Shown: positions 26,238 to 35,816, counted from the stretch's first letter. The stretch is DNA of 64,000 nucleotides from Paenibacillus pabuli (GCF_023101145.1 NZ_CP073714.1:1240001-1304000); one strand, 5' to 3'. The notes: a model not told the origin generated them from the letters alone. Numbers and translations: made by a program.

Positions 26238-27008
26238 ATGAGAAAACAAGCGATATTTCTATTATTGATCAGCATATGTATGATTGTTGGTGCAGGTTGT
26301 TCCAGCTCGGGAAGCAAGAACGATAATGCCATTATTGTGGGAATCGATGATAAATTTGCTCCAATGGGCTTCCGGGATGACAAGAATGAAATTGTTGGTT
26401 TTGATATTGATTACGCAAGAGCAGCAGCGGAGAAAATGGGAAAAGAAATTACGTTCCAGCCCATTGACTGGTCTTCCAAAGAATCGGAGCTCAACAGCGG
26501 CCGCATCGATCTGATCTGGAACGGGTACACGATTACGGATGAGCGGAAAGATAAAGTGCTGTTCACAAAGCCGTATCTGGAGAACAGCCAGGTTGCAATC
26601 ACACTTGCGGACTCACCGATTACGAAGCTGGATGAACTGGATGGCAAAAATGTAGGCTTGCAGGCACTGTCCTCTGCGGCAGATGCACTCGCGGCAAGTC
26701 CTTTGAAGGATAAAGTGAATGCTTCCGAATTCCCGGACAACGTACTGGCATTGACGGATCTCAAGACGAAACGTTTGGATGCCGTCATCATCGACGAAGT
26801 GGTCGCGAGATATTACATGTCCAAGGAAGAGGGAACATTCAAACTGCTGGACGAATCCCTTGCTCCGGAACAATACGGCATTGGTGTGAAAAAAGGCAAT
26901 GAAGAACTGCTGAACCAGCTTCAAAAAGCACTGGACGAGCTGAATGCCGATGGCACAGCAGCCGAAATTTCCACCAAATGGTTTGGTGAAGATGAAGTTT
27001 TGAAATAG
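26238..27008 (+). CDS. Amino-acid ABC transporter substrate-binding lipoprotein
   Basis: Extracytoplasmic binding protein of a polar amino-acid importer (PAAT family, SBP_bac_3). The lipobox is in MIVGAGC. The domain starts with IIVGIDDKFAPMGFRDDKNE, continues with IVGFDIDYARAAAEKMGKEI and IDLIWNGYTITDERKDKVLF, all typical of the family. ATG at 26238 is preferred, preceded by GGAGGGG; an in-frame ATG at 26202 has no SD and would spoil the signal peptide. It heads a three-gene operon and is followed by a strong intercistronic hairpin. The exact amino acid is not readable from the sequence. Confidence 0.92.
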   Translation: MRKQAIFLLLISICMIVGAGCSSSGSKNDNAIIVGIDDKFAPMGFRDDKNEIVGFDIDYARAAAEKMGKEITFQPIDWSSKESELNSGRIDLIWNGYTITDERKDKVLFTKPYLENSQVAITLADSPITKLDELDGKNVGLQALSSAADALAASPLKDKVNASEFPDNVLALTDLKTKRLDAVIIDEVVARYYMSKEEGTFKLLDESLAPEQYGIGVKKGNEELLNQLQKALDELNADGTAAEISTKWFGEDEVLK

Positions 27009-27047
27009 GATCAGGCCACTTGCCTGACATATGTAGTAAACAACATG

Positions 27048-27092
27048 ACCCCGGATTCCAAAAAGGAGCAAGTCTCCTGCGGAATGCGGGGT
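27048..27092 (+). other. Intercistronic hairpin between binding protein and permease
   Basis: ACCCCGGATTCC (27048-27059) pairs with GGAATGCGGGGT (27081-27092), with an inner AGGAG/CTCCT stem. No T-run follows, so it is more likely an mRNA-stabilising or processing element than a terminator. Confidence 0.7.
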
Positions 27093-27117
27093 TAACAGAT
27101 TAGAGGAGCCGATTGCG

Positions 27118-27777
27118 ATGAGCTGGGATTATTTATTGGGCGTCATGAAGCCCATGCTTGAAGGGGCACAGACTACGATCTTTTTATTTTTGCTGGCAAT
27201 TATAGTATCTGTACCACTTGGATTTGGAGTAACCTTATTGATGAAAAGCCGATTCAAGCCACTGGCATGGATTGCTCATACGTACGTATATGTGATGCGG
27301 GGGACGCCGCTGATGCTTCAGCTGTTGTTCTTCTGCTTCGGTCTGCCGCTCCTTCCAGGCGTAGGAGAATATCTTGTATTTGACCGCTTCACGGCTGCAG
27401 CACTGGCTTTTATTCTGAATTATGGTGCCTATTTTGCCGAGATTTTCAGAGGTGGATTGCTCTCGATTGATAAAGGACAACATGAAGCTGCACAGGTACT
27501 GGGTCTAAGCAAATGGCAGACGATGACGAAAGTCATCATCCCGCAGATGTTTCGGGTAGCATTACCTGCCACTGCAAATGAATCCATAAGCCTTATTAAA
27601 GATACAGCATTGTTGTACGCTGTAGCTGTACCTGAGCTGCTACATTACGCACAGGCCGCAGTAAACCGGGATTTTAAATTGATGCCATTTGTTATAGCAG
27701 CTATTATGTATTTGCTAATGACCATGGTACTCACCTTGTTCTTCAAGGCACTGGAGAAACGTTATACATTTGAGTAA
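27118..27777 (+). CDS. Amino-acid ABC transporter permease (HisM/GlnP family)
   Basis: Membrane subunit of the polar amino-acid importer, 219 residues. It has about five spans; the family signature [20 protein letters not shown] near residues 60-80; and the EAA-type loop ([20 protein letters not shown]) near 125-145 for docking the ATPase. ATG 27118 follows AGAGGAG. Probably a homodimer, as only one permease gene is present. Confidence 0.93.
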   Translation: MSWDYLLGVMKPMLEGAQTTIFLFLLAIIVSVPLGFGVTLLMKSRFKPLAWIAHTYVYVMRGTPLMLQLLFFCFGLPLLPGVGEYLVFDRFTAAALAFILNYGAYFAEIFRGGLLSIDKGQHEAAQVLGLSKWQTMTKVIIPQMFRVALPATANESISLIKDTALLYAVAVPELLHYAQAAVNRDFKLMPFVIAAIMYLLMTMVLTLFFKALEKRYTFE

Positions 27778-27839
27778 ACGCACACGGAACAAAAGTTTAT
27801 GAAGTTATCCAATCTCATCAATTAAAGGACTGTCTGCAT

Positions 27840-28595
27840 ATGACACATATTATAGAAGTGAATCAGTTAAGAAAATCATTCGGTACACTTGATGTGCTGA
27901 AGCAGGTATCGTTCTACGTGGAGCCTGGTGAAGTCATTGCCGTAATCGGGCCTTCCGGTTCGGGTAAAAGTACAATGCTGCGCAGCCTCATTCATCTGGA
28001 GGATATTTCAGGTGGCACTATTCGCATTCAAGGCCAGGCGCTGGCTGAGAACGGATCGTATGCAGGTGCCGCGAATATTCGGAAGATTACGGATCGCATG
28101 GGCATGGTCTTTCAGCATTTCAACCTGTTTCCGCATCTGACGGTACAGGCGAATCTGGAACTGGCACCGAAGACGTTGAAAAAAGAAAGCTCGGCGATCA
28201 TCCGGCAGCGCAGTCTGGAATTGCTCGGTAAAGTAGGGCTGTCCGACAAGGCGGATGCGTATCCCGCCAACCTGTCCGGTGGACAGAAACAGCGCGTAGC
28301 GATTGCTCGCGCGCTGATGATGCAGCCCGACATTCTCCTGTTCGACGAGCCGACCTCGGCACTCGATCCCGAGCTGACAGGTGAAGTGCTGCGTGTCATC
28401 AAGCAGTTGGCACAGGAGAACATGACGATGATGATCGTCACCCATGAGATGAGCTTTGCCCGCGATGTCGCCGATCGCGTCTTCTTCATGGATAACGGCG
28501 AAATCGCCGAGGCGGGTCCACCGGAGCAGATCTTCGGCAATGCCAAGCTGGAGCGCACACGCACGTTTTTGCAGCGGGTGGAGGTGGAAGGGTAG
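27840..28595 (+). CDS. Amino-acid ABC transporter ATPase (GlnQ type)
   Basis: ATPase of the amino-acid importer, 251 residues. Walker [11 protein letters not shown]-loop [14 protein letters not shown], signature [15 protein letters not shown], Walker [15 protein letters not shown] and H-loop [15 protein letters not shown] are complete. FQHFNLFPH and [11 protein letters not shown] mark the polar amino-acid class. It is the last gene of the operon; no classical terminator separates it from the CRISPR leader that starts 23 bp after its stop. Confidence 0.94.
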   Translation: MTHIIEVNQLRKSFGTLDVLKQVSFYVEPGEVIAVIGPSGSGKSTMLRSLIHLEDISGGTIRIQGQALAENGSYAGAANIRKITDRMGMVFQHFNLFPHLTVQANLELAPKTLKKESSAIIRQRSLELLGKVGLSDKADAYPANLSGGQKQRVAIARALMMQPDILLFDEPTSALDPELTGEVLRVIKQLAQENMTMMIVTHEMSFARDVADRVFFMDNGEIAEAGPPEQIFGNAKLERTRTFLQRVEVEG

Positions 28596-28618
28596 AGGAT
28601 TGAAGAGGAGTATGGGCA

Positions 28619-28819
28619 GGTGCGAATGCCAAGCTCACATGAAATCTCCGGGAGATTCGCACCTCAGAATTTGTCGAAAACGCCATTTTGTGACCTTTTG
28701 GCAAAGGGATTATTGAATATTCTGGGTGTTGTATATTAAAATGAATATATGAGTAGGTACAACTATCGAAAGAACGTAATGATCTTATTGTAAATAGTAT
28801 TATTACGTTCTTTTTCGCT
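28619..28819 (+). promoter_or_regulatory. CRISPR leader 1
   Basis: Leader of array 1, homologous to the leaders of arrays 2 and 3. It begins with the inverted repeat GGTGCGAAT/ATTCGCACC (28619-28627, 28655-28663), has a conserved TGACCTTTTGGCA block, and a promoter TTGAAT-18-TAAAAT (28713-28742). A perfect 12-bp inverted repeat AAAGAACGTAAT/ATTACGTTCTTT (28769-28780, 28802-28813) with a T-run lies against the first repeat. Transcription of the array is on the plus strand. Confidence 0.8.
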
Positions 28820-29395
28820 GTCGCACTCTATACGGAGTGCGTGGATTGAAATCTTTATCCGCGCTTGCTTGACCGGACTGTCGATTACGTCGCACTCTAT
28901 ACGGAGTGCGTGGATTGAAATAGTTTGTATTGTGTAGTTGCAGCCCATGTGCTTGACGTCGCACTCTATACGGAGTGCGTGGATTGAAATATTAAAAACA
29001 GGAAAAGTTGTTGCAGTTGAAGATCGTCGCACTCTATACGGAGTGCGTGGATTGAAATTTGAATCCACTCATACTCCATATAAAATTGCTGGGGTCGCAC
29101 TCTATACGGAGTGCGTGGATTGAAATATTGCTACGCCGTACGTAAAGCAGCCGCGAGCGTGTCGCACTCTATACGGAGTGCGTGGATTGAAATATGCGGG
29201 CCGGGATAAGGTTTTTGAGGTTATGGATGTCGCACTCTATACGGAGTGCGTGGATTGAAAGTCGTTGATATGATTGATAGCGATTAGGATGATGTTAGGT
29301 CGCACTCCGTATGGAGTGTGTGGATTGAAATTGTATGATCTCCACGCAACGATTGGATGAATAGATGTCGCACTCTGTATGCAGTGCATAATTGT
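28820..29395 (+). CRISPR. CRISPR array 1 (9 repeats, 8 spacers)
   Basis: Repeats of 33 nt, GTCGCACTCTATACGGAGTG then CGTGGATTGAAAT, at 28820, 28889, 28958, 29026, 29094, 29161, 29229, 29299 and 29367. Spacers are 34-38 nt. The last two repeats are degenerate (29299 has CTCCGTATGGAGTGTG; 29367 loses its 3' half), which fits decay at the trailer end and a leader on the left. The GCACTC/GAGTGC stem and the terminal ATTGAAAT tag are typical of I-C-type repeats. The following 29396-29568 is A/T-rich with no clear gene. Confidence 0.97.
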
Positions 29396-29568
29396 TGTTT
29401 GCCCATTTACTTGGACGTTTGTTCTGAACAGTCTGCGAGACATTCGCAGGCTTCTTTGTATTTTTTTTAAAAAATAAGATGCAGGATTATGTAAATTTTT
29501 GCCGAATTTAGTCATGTGGATTTGTTTTAGTTTCGACCCAATCGATGAAATGACGAGGAGACAATAAT

Positions 29569-30549
29569 GTGAACAACAATCCGCTTAAACTTATTGCCGA
29601 CAATTATAATGATCTCAACGCTATGATGGTCAAGGAAATAGAGTTGGCGACTGCCCATCCTGGATTGACGGGAAGCTATCGCGAGGAAATGTGGAGGAAA
29701 TTGTTCCGCAGCATGATTCCACTTAAATTTTCCTTCGTACATGGCGCTATGATTATTGATTCTGATGGTGGGATATCCAATGAGGTTGATATTGCTGTAA
29801 TTGATGAACAATACACACCTTACATATTTCAGTATCACAACTTGAAGCTTATTCCGATCGAGGCTGTATCCATGGTCATTGAGTGTAAGAGTACAAGTTT
29901 ACCTGAAGAGCAGCTAATAGAATGGGCCAAGAGTATTGATGATCTTAATGCCAAAAATACCGGAATCGCCAGGATGGCAACCGGTTACTCCATAGGGGTT
30001 ACCAACATAACGCAATCTAAGACACGGCCAATCAAAGTCCTTGTCAGCATTAAAGAGTCTACTAAAGACGTTACCATCGAGGCTTTGAAAGAGAGGCTGG
30101 GTGACCATTTTGATTTTATTGTGCAGGAACAGGTCAATGTGGTTGCCCAGAATAAACTGTTTCAGTTATTGGTTAAACATGAGGACAAAACATTGGGCTG
30201 GTGGGGAAAACGTTTGAATGAGCACAAGGATGTAGAACAATTGAAGGATTTCGAGAAAGATCCGCTCCCTCTGCTCGGTTATGTAAAAGAATCGGGAGTC
30301 AAGGAACTTAACGATTCCGGATTAGAAGTAATTTCAGTTGCTGCAGTTAATCCAGATGCTAAGTCTATAACATCAACAATAACGAATACACTTGAGGATT
30401 TGGTGATCCAGGGAAACCCCTTGCTGACCTTAAATCTACAATTGAATCAGTTACTGATGTTGATGAACAACCCGATGCTATTCCCTCATTTTGCATATGC
30501 AAAAGCATTTAATAAGTTAAATGAAAAACAAGATATCCAGAACCCATAA
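29569..30549 (+). CDS. PD-(D/E)XK nuclease-like (DUF6602-like) protein, first gene of the cmr operon
   Basis: A 326-residue protein. Residues about 35-110 resemble DUF6602 and carry a PD-(D/E)XK-like core: Glu72/Asp74 in NEVDIAVIDE, and Glu105-X-Lys107 in MVIECKST after a PIEAV strand. No CARF or SAVED domain was recognised, although residues about 155-190 (PIKVLVSIKESTKDVTIEAL) could be an alpha/beta unit. GTG 29569 follows GAGGAG at 9 nt. It ends 32 bp before cmr1 on the same strand, so it is probably co-transcribed with the Cmr genes. A plausible role is an accessory nuclease of the type III response; this is inference. Confidence 0.65.
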   Translation: MNNNPLKLIADNYNDLNAMMVKEIELATAHPGLTGSYREEMWRKLFRSMIPLKFSFVHGAMIIDSDGGISNEVDIAVIDEQYTPYIFQYHNLKLIPIEAVSMVIECKSTSLPEEQLIEWAKSIDDLNAKNTGIARMATGYSIGVTNITQSKTRPIKVLVSIKESTKDVTIEALKERLGDHFDFIVQEQVNVVAQNKLFQLLVKHEDKTLGWWGKRLNEHKDVEQLKDFEKDPLPLLGYVKESGVKELNDSGLEVISVAAVNPDAKSITSTITNTLEDLVIQGNPLLTLNLQLNQLLMLMNNPMLFPHFAYAKAFNKLNEKQDIQNP

Positions 30550-30581
30550 TCATGAAAAAATTGTACAAAGGAGACGTGAGA

Positions 30582-31544
30582 ATGGACAAAGCACTCCTTG
30601 ATGAACTGATGAAGCCGACCGCGATAGTCAAGCAAGATTATCGGATTGAAATTATTACGCCAATGGCTGTCCATGGAGCGGGTCAGAGAGGCGACCAACG
30701 ATCATCATCGGAATCCGAATTTCGTATCTCCAGCCTTCGCGGAGTTCTGCACTATTGGTGGCGAGCGATCCGAATGGAGCAAACTCGGAAAGAGTTGCTG
30801 AAGGAAGAACAATCTTATTTTGGGGGAACAGATGAGGGAAGTGGGGGGAAATCTCCTGTTCGTTTTTCTTGGGAGTCCCAGAAATTAAACGTACAACATA
30901 GCGAGTTACTTCCTCATCGAAAATTACAAAAGAAAAATGGGAATAAAAAACAAGCGTTAAACCCAGGACAACAAGTGAATCTGCGATCAGAAATTAGAAA
31001 AACAGGTTCGAAGAATTCAGAATACGACTATCACCATCTGCTTGAGCTTATTTTTATGATTGCCAGTATGGGGCAGAGATCGAGAAGGGGCTTTGGCGCA
31101 ATCCAATGGACAGAACACCGTTTCGGGACACCTGCCGAGTATGCTGAACACTTGATATCTGTACTTGTTAAGCTGAATCGTCAAGCAGAGATCAAATGTG
31201 GAGGACAACAAATAATCTTGACAGATGCACTCCAGTTGGAGCGACCAACTCTATCGGCGGTTTGGATTGGAGAGGGGCAGAAGGAATACATAACGGTATT
31301 GGAGAAATTCGGATCGGCATCCCATGAGAGAAGGGGCAATACTGCACTTGGAAGCATAAAATCGGGGAAAGCAGGGAAGCGTTGGGCTTCTCCGCTCTGG
31401 GGTACGGTTCGACGAATCGGAGGGCAATACTATCCTGTCATTTCCGAGTTGCAATCAGAGGAGACTTCACGAGAAAAGAGCTATGTGGTACAAAGAAACC
31501 AGTTTCTAAAGCGTATGGGGGTGAACATTGTTGGACAAGATTGA
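30582..31544 (+). CDS. cmr1: Type III-B RAMP protein Cmr1
   Basis: Subunit at the 3' end of the crRNA in the Cmr complex. A RAMP N-terminus is clear: YRIEIITPMAVHGAGQ, then FRISSLRGVLHYWWRAIR, the Cmr1 signature. A glycine-rich stretch (GGTDEGSGGKSPVRF) and MGQRSRRGFGAIQW follow. ATG 30582 lies 7 nt after AAAGGAGA, so it is preferred over the ATG at 30552. The 3' end overlaps cmr2 by 17 bp. The 320-residue length is on the short side for Cmr1. Confidence 0.93.
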   Translation: MDKALLDELMKPTAIVKQDYRIEIITPMAVHGAGQRGDQRSSSESEFRISSLRGVLHYWWRAIRMEQTRKELLKEEQSYFGGTDEGSGGKSPVRFSWESQKLNVQHSELLPHRKLQKKNGNKKQALNPGQQVNLRSEIRKTGSKNSEYDYHHLLELIFMIASMGQRSRRGFGAIQWTEHRFGTPAEYAEHLISVLVKLNRQAEIKCGGQQIILTDALQLERPTLSAVWIGEGQKEYITVLEKFGSASHERRGNTALGSIKSGKAGKRWASPLWGTVRRIGGQYYPVISELQSEETSREKSYVVQRNQFLKRMGVNIVGQD

Positions 31545-33213
31545 TCGTCATTATGCCATTTTCGCGATCGGGCCCGTGCAATCCTTTATTGCCGCTTCGC
31601 GTAAGCTGGAAGATTTGTGGGGAGGCAGTTATCTACTCTCGTATTTAATTCGACATAGCCTTGCATCAATCACGCATATTTGTCATGAGCGTCAGATGAA
31701 CTATCAGATTATTTATCCTCATTATACTCCAGAAGAATTGGCTCAACCTGAAGGGCCATCGTTGGCTGTAGCGAATTATCCGAATCGGATTACTTTTACG
31801 TTGGAGGCTTCGGAAGAGAGCGTCAATAAACTTATGAAACAGTTGGAAGCAGGAGTACGCAATGAACTGGTGAGAATCTCCAACTGGGCTGTGCAAGAGG
31901 TGTTTGATGACCAAACTGCGGAAGCTCAGCGACGTGTAGCACGATTAAAAGCTCAGGCGGCACAACAGGTAGAGCAATTCCTGGAGGTGAACTGGATTGC
32001 ATATCGTTGTCCGCAAAAAGAAGATTGGAATCGCCAGGAAGCGGAGCGGTTATTTCATGCACTCAAGGGGCAACGACCGATGCATTATGTGCCTGAGCAG
32101 GGGATTGCCTGTACGGTGTATCAACGGATGGATGCACTGTGTTATGAGCTACCTGTGTCCACAGATCGTTACGGAAATATGAAGAAGAAGCTGCAAGATA
32201 CTTGGGGCAAGCGCAATGCGAAGTATAAGCCGAAAGACTTGGAAGACAAGGATCGAGCACGGATACGGGACAATGAATTTCTGTGTGCGATAAGCCTGGT
32301 GCGTCGAGTGGCTCGGGATTTTTTCAGGCAGGAATTCGATTGTGATCCTCATTTGTTTGCCAAGTATGAATCCGTCGTTAACATTGGCACGGATGAGGAT
32401 GGATACTATGCGGTACTTCTCATGGATGGCGATAATATGGGACATTTTTTTAATGGTCGTGAGAATGAGGTCAGGAATACAAGTCAGCAGCTGAGTCGGT
32501 TCGCCAGCCAGTCGGTTCCTGCCATCGTACAGGAACATCGGGGCGTATTGCTCTATGCCGGAGGGGACGATGTACTTGCACTTTTTCCAGTTGAAGAGGT
32601 GCTATCTGCCGCTTACAGCTTGCGGGTTGCTTTTGGTGAAGCCGAAAGCGGATTGAAGGGCGCCACTGCCTCAACTGGAATAGCCATTGGTCATAAGAGA
32701 ACACCGCTTCAACAGATGTTGAATGAGGCCAGAGAACTGGAAAAGGCTGCGAAATTGTATACCTCATCCAAGTTTGGTGATCCTGTCAAAAATGCGTTCG
32801 CACTGTCTGTGCTGCCACGTTCCGGAGAATACTTGGGCCCTGCTGTACTTCCCTGGGAAACGGAAGGCATTATGCTGACTAAGGAACTGACTCATGTGGT
32901 GGAGCTTCTCAGTCATGTCATCTCGACTTCATTTATCTATGAATTTGCTTCCACCTTTCAGGCTCTCGTGGGTTCCAAAACGGATTTCGAACCGGAATAT
33001 TTGGAAGAGATGGTTCTTCTGGAATGCTTCCGACTTATCGACCGTTCCGTGTATGACAAGTCTTTGAGACAGGAGTTGCGGCAGAACTTAATTCATGTTC
33101 CCGTATTGTATCGCCAGTTAAGGCTGAAAGGCTTCATCGACTTGTTAAAAATAATGGCTTTCTTCAATAGAAAGGAGAAATCAAGTGCGACTATTGACAT
33201 TAACGCCGGCTGA
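31528..33213 (+). CDS. cmr2: Type III-B Cas10/Cmr2, HD-less, with intact GGDD cyclase motif
   Basis: Large subunit of the Cmr complex and expected producer of cyclic oligoadenylate on target RNA binding. At 561 residues it lacks the N-terminal HD nuclease domain: the sequence starts directly with the palm-side motif FAIGPVQSFIAASRKLEDLW. The first palm has MDGDNMG (about residues 299-304) and the second has the cyclase motif GGDD at residues 345-348 (LLYAGGDDVLALF). A later segment STGIAIGHKRTPLQQMLNEA is typical. TTG starts at 31528/31531 overlap cmr1. Its 3' end overlaps cmr3 by 29 bp. DNA cleavage by this subunit is not expected; signalling is. Confidence 0.95.
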   Translation: MLDKIDRHYAIFAIGPVQSFIAASRKLEDLWGGSYLLSYLIRHSLASITHICHERQMNYQIIYPHYTPEELAQPEGPSLAVANYPNRITFTLEASEESVNKLMKQLEAGVRNELVRISNWAVQEVFDDQTAEAQRRVARLKAQAAQQVEQFLEVNWIAYRCPQKEDWNRQEAERLFHALKGQRPMHYVPEQGIACTVYQRMDALCYELPVSTDRYGNMKKKLQDTWGKRNAKYKPKDLEDKDRARIRDNEFLCAISLVRRVARDFFRQEFDCDPHLFAKYESVVNIGTDEDGYYAVLLMDGDNMGHFFNGRENEVRNTSQQLSRFASQSVPAIVQEHRGVLLYAGGDDVLALFPVEEVLSAAYSLRVAFGEAESGLKGATASTGIAIGHKRTPLQQMLNEARELEKAAKLYTSSKFGDPVKNAFALSVLPRSGEYLGPAVLPWETEGIMLTKELTHVVELLSHVISTSFIYEFASTFQALVGSKTDFEPEYLEEMVLLECFRLIDRSVYDKSLRQELRQNLIHVPVLYRQLRLKGFIDLLKIMAFFNRKEKSSATIDINAG

Positions 33214-34345
33214 TTCTTTTTTCTTCAAAGGTCATATGATGTCCGAGATGGGACTGCCGTCGCAATGGTCAGGTCTGTTTCCTCCCCGTCCGAATACGGT
33301 GTATGGTGCGCTCAGGTCTGCGTATATACACCGATTCAGTACGTTTGAGCAATTTCGTAAAGGAAGCGACTCACAGATCAAGGCATGGATGGGAACGCCA
33401 ACGAGGATGGGGGCTTTTAGACAACAGGCCGTTCTAATTAGGCAAAATAACGAGTTGCTCCTGCCTGTTCCGATGGATTATCGGATCATGCGTACAACAT
33501 TGGAGGATGGTCAGGAAATGCTGGTTGCTGATGCTTTGACCCTTAAAGAGAACAACTCACTCTCTAATGTAAGTGCCGGATACACGCTGACCAGAGGTGA
33601 CCAAGCCAGAAGGCAAGGAAAGGATGTAGACCACAGCGGTCACTTTGTTACGCTTGGACAATGGCAACAGGCTGTATTTCATCATAAGCAGATGCAGGAT
33701 ATCGTTTCCTTATCACAGATCGTGGACGATTATATGAAAACAGGCATTAAAATTGACGCTGCCACGAGCAGAGCCGAAGATTCACATTTTTTTCAAATGA
33801 AGATGCTAACGATGAGACAGGATTGTGAACTGGTGTCGCTTGTACCCGATGACGGTCCCGACTTTTCGGAGGTGCCTTTGGTGAGTCTGGGAGCAGAGAA
33901 CAGGCCATGGTATTTGCAGCAAACAGAGATGGAATGGAGTCTCTGGTCTTCTAATCAAATGCAACAATTGGAACAATCACTTTATGACACATCAATTGCC
34001 AGAGTCATTTTGTTAACTCCGCTTGTGCTCCCTGAGGATTGTCCGCTGACAGACCGCGATGTACCTGCGGATTGGATGTGGGAACTGATTAACGGCGTAC
34101 AGGTGCAGTTGGTGACCTGGGTAACTGGACGCCCGGAATTATATGGAGGGTGGGATATCGTTGCGAATCGGCCAAAGCCGCGAACGATGATGCTCCCAGC
34201 AGGAACTGTGTTTTATGTGAAGGTGCGTCAACCGGATATTCCTGCTCTGCTCCAGGCCGCTAGTGGTTTCACGCTGTTTGCGGGTGAGACGGAGGGGCGG
34301 GATCATGAAGGATTTGGTTTTGCTGTGATTGCAGGTACCCAGTAA
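33185..34345 (+). CDS. cmr3: Type III-B RAMP protein Cmr3
   Basis: RAMP subunit that binds the 5' tag of the crRNA and contacts Cmr2. The Cmr3 N-terminus is plain: LLTLTPADSFFFKGHMMSEM, followed by SGLFPPRPNTVYGALRSAYI. The C-terminal GETEGRDHEGFGFAVI is the typical glycine-rich loop. GTG 33185 follows AAAGGAGAA and overlaps cmr2. It ends 39 bp before cmr4. Confidence 0.93.
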   Translation: MRLLTLTPADSFFFKGHMMSEMGLPSQWSGLFPPRPNTVYGALRSAYIHRFSTFEQFRKGSDSQIKAWMGTPTRMGAFRQQAVLIRQNNELLLPVPMDYRIMRTTLEDGQEMLVADALTLKENNSLSNVSAGYTLTRGDQARRQGKDVDHSGHFVTLGQWQQAVFHHKQMQDIVSLSQIVDDYMKTGIKIDAATSRAEDSHFFQMKMLTMRQDCELVSLVPDDGPDFSEVPLVSLGAENRPWYLQQTEMEWSLWSSNQMQQLEQSLYDTSIARVILLTPLVLPEDCPLTDRDVPADWMWELINGVQVQLVTWVTGRPELYGGWDIVANRPKPRTMMLPAGTVFYVKVRQPDIPALLQAASGFTLFAGETEGRDHEGFGFAVIAGTQ

Positions 34346-34384
34346 CAGGTTTGAAGGAAGTCATACGATATAGGAGGCGTTCAC

Positions 34385-35365
34385 TTGTTTACCAAATACC
34401 AACCTTTTTTGTTATATGCCGTTACTTCGGTACATGCCGGTAGTGGAAGTGAAATTGGGATTGTCGATCTTCCCATTCAACGTGAGAAGCATACAGCTTA
34501 CCCGAAAATTGAGAGTTCAACGCTAAAAGGCTCATGGCGGCGCTATGTAGCTGAAGGCGTAGGTAATGATCCGCAGGAGGTGGCTGATTTCTCCGCTGTG
34601 TTTGGTTCTGCGCCGCGAGAAGATGAGACGAATGAATCACAGGCCAGTGCGGTTTCATTTTTGGATGCGCGTATACTATTATTTCCAGTAAGGTCAATGC
34701 GGGGCACGTTCGCCTGGATCACTTGTCCGTATGTGCTGAAACGCTTCAATCGCGAAATGAACATGTTGAACGCTGCGCGTAGCGAGGATATCAGTCAATG
34801 GCTGCTTCCAACTGGAGTGCCCGGTAGTGTGTCTGGCAAAGCGCTTTTGGTGGATGCAGATTCGTCCAGTAAGGGCAATAAATCGCAGATCGTTCTGGAG
34901 GAGTATACGTTTGAAGTCAGCGCCACGGAAGCAGCGAAGGAACTGGCTGGTAAGCTGGATAGACTGCTTAGTCAGGATGGAGAGTCGATTGGTGTTGAGG
35001 AGCGGTTGGTCATTTTGTCAGACGATGAGTTTGCTGATTTTGTGGAGATGTCTACAGAAGTTAACGCACGAATTCGAGTGGAGGACAATGGCCAAGTCGA
35101 TGGGGGGTTATGGTATGAGGAAAATATCCCGCCAGAAACTGTGTTTTACAGCGCTATCTTGTTTGGAAACCCACGCGAGCCTCAGAGGTACGTGAAAGTA
35201 ACGAAGGATAGTGATAAAGCTGCAATACATAGCACGTTAAAATCGGCAGATGATGTGGAGAACTATATCATTAGGGACAAGTTCCCGGAAGTTTTTCAGC
35301 TAGGCAGTTCCTATACTATTGGTAAGGGAATTATGCGTAACATCCGACTGAAGGAGGGAAGCTGA
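34385..35365 (+). CDS. cmr4: Type III-B backbone RAMP Cmr4 (target RNA cleavage)
   Basis: Backbone subunit that polymerises along the crRNA and cuts target RNA every 6 nt. The conserved N-terminus LLYAVTSVHAGSGSEIG is followed by IVDLPIQREKHTAYPKIESS, where Asp28 is the likely catalytic residue, and by TLKGSWRR. The C-terminal LGSSYTIGKGIMRNI is the family glycine-rich loop. TTG 34385 follows AGGAGG. A single base separates its stop from cmr5, so the genes are tightly coupled. Confidence 0.94.
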   Translation: MFTKYQPFLLYAVTSVHAGSGSEIGIVDLPIQREKHTAYPKIESSTLKGSWRRYVAEGVGNDPQEVADFSAVFGSAPREDETNESQASAVSFLDARILLFPVRSMRGTFAWITCPYVLKRFNREMNMLNAARSEDISQWLLPTGVPGSVSGKALLVDADSSSKGNKSQIVLEEYTFEVSATEAAKELAGKLDRLLSQDGESIGVEERLVILSDDEFADFVEMSTEVNARIRVEDNGQVDGGLWYEENIPPETVFYSAILFGNPREPQRYVKVTKDSDKAAIHSTLKSADDVENYIIRDKFPEVFQLGSSYTIGKGIMRNIRLKEGS

Positions 35366-35366
35366 G

Positions 35367-35816
35367 ATGAGCAATCAGATGCAGTCGATGCAGCAGATTG
35401 AGGGCGGGCGAGCCAGCTTTGCGTTTCAGGAAGTGAAGAAGGCCGTCGATCAATTAGGCAGAGACAGTACGAAAGTCAAACTGTATTCTTCGTATCTCAA
35501 GCGCCTTCCCAGCATGATCCAGGTGAACGGCTTGGGTCAGGCTATGGCTTTTTATTATTCCAAAAAAAATAAAGAGGTTCAGTACGGTCTGATCTACAAG
35601 TCCATTAGTGACTGGATTATAAGCAAGTCGGAGCTTCCCTTGGACCACAATAAGGAATTCATGGACGCTCTGGTTGAACTGAACAGTGAACCCTATCGGA
35701 GAGTGACGGCCGAAGTCATGTCTCTGCTGAACTGGATGCGCAAGTTCGCTACAGGCATGCATGCTGAATTGGATGACAATAAATCCGGTTCATCTGATGC
35801 GGGAACACGCTCATGA
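35367..35816 (+). CDS. cmr5: Type III-B small subunit Cmr5
   Basis: Small alpha-helical subunit of the Cmr complex (Cas11-like) lining the target RNA. The 149-residue sequence has the Cmr5 pattern YSSYLKRLPSMIQVNGLGQA then MAFYYSK, and an C-terminal RRVTAEVMSLLNWMRKFATG. It follows cmr4 closely and overlaps cmr6 by 4 bp (ATGA). Confidence 0.93.
   Translation: MSNQMQSMQQIEGGRASFAFQEVKKAVDQLGRDSTKVKLYSSYLKRLPSMIQVNGLGQAMAFYYSKKNKEVQYGLIYKSISDWIISKSELPLDHNKEFMDALVELNSEPYRRVTAEVMSLLNWMRKFATGMHAELDDNKSGSSDAGTRS

Noticed and set aside
28763-29364. Minus-strand and plus-strand frames inside the CRISPR arrays with repeated SIHALRIECD-like peptides
   Set aside because: The repeated peptides are just translations of CRISPR repeats.
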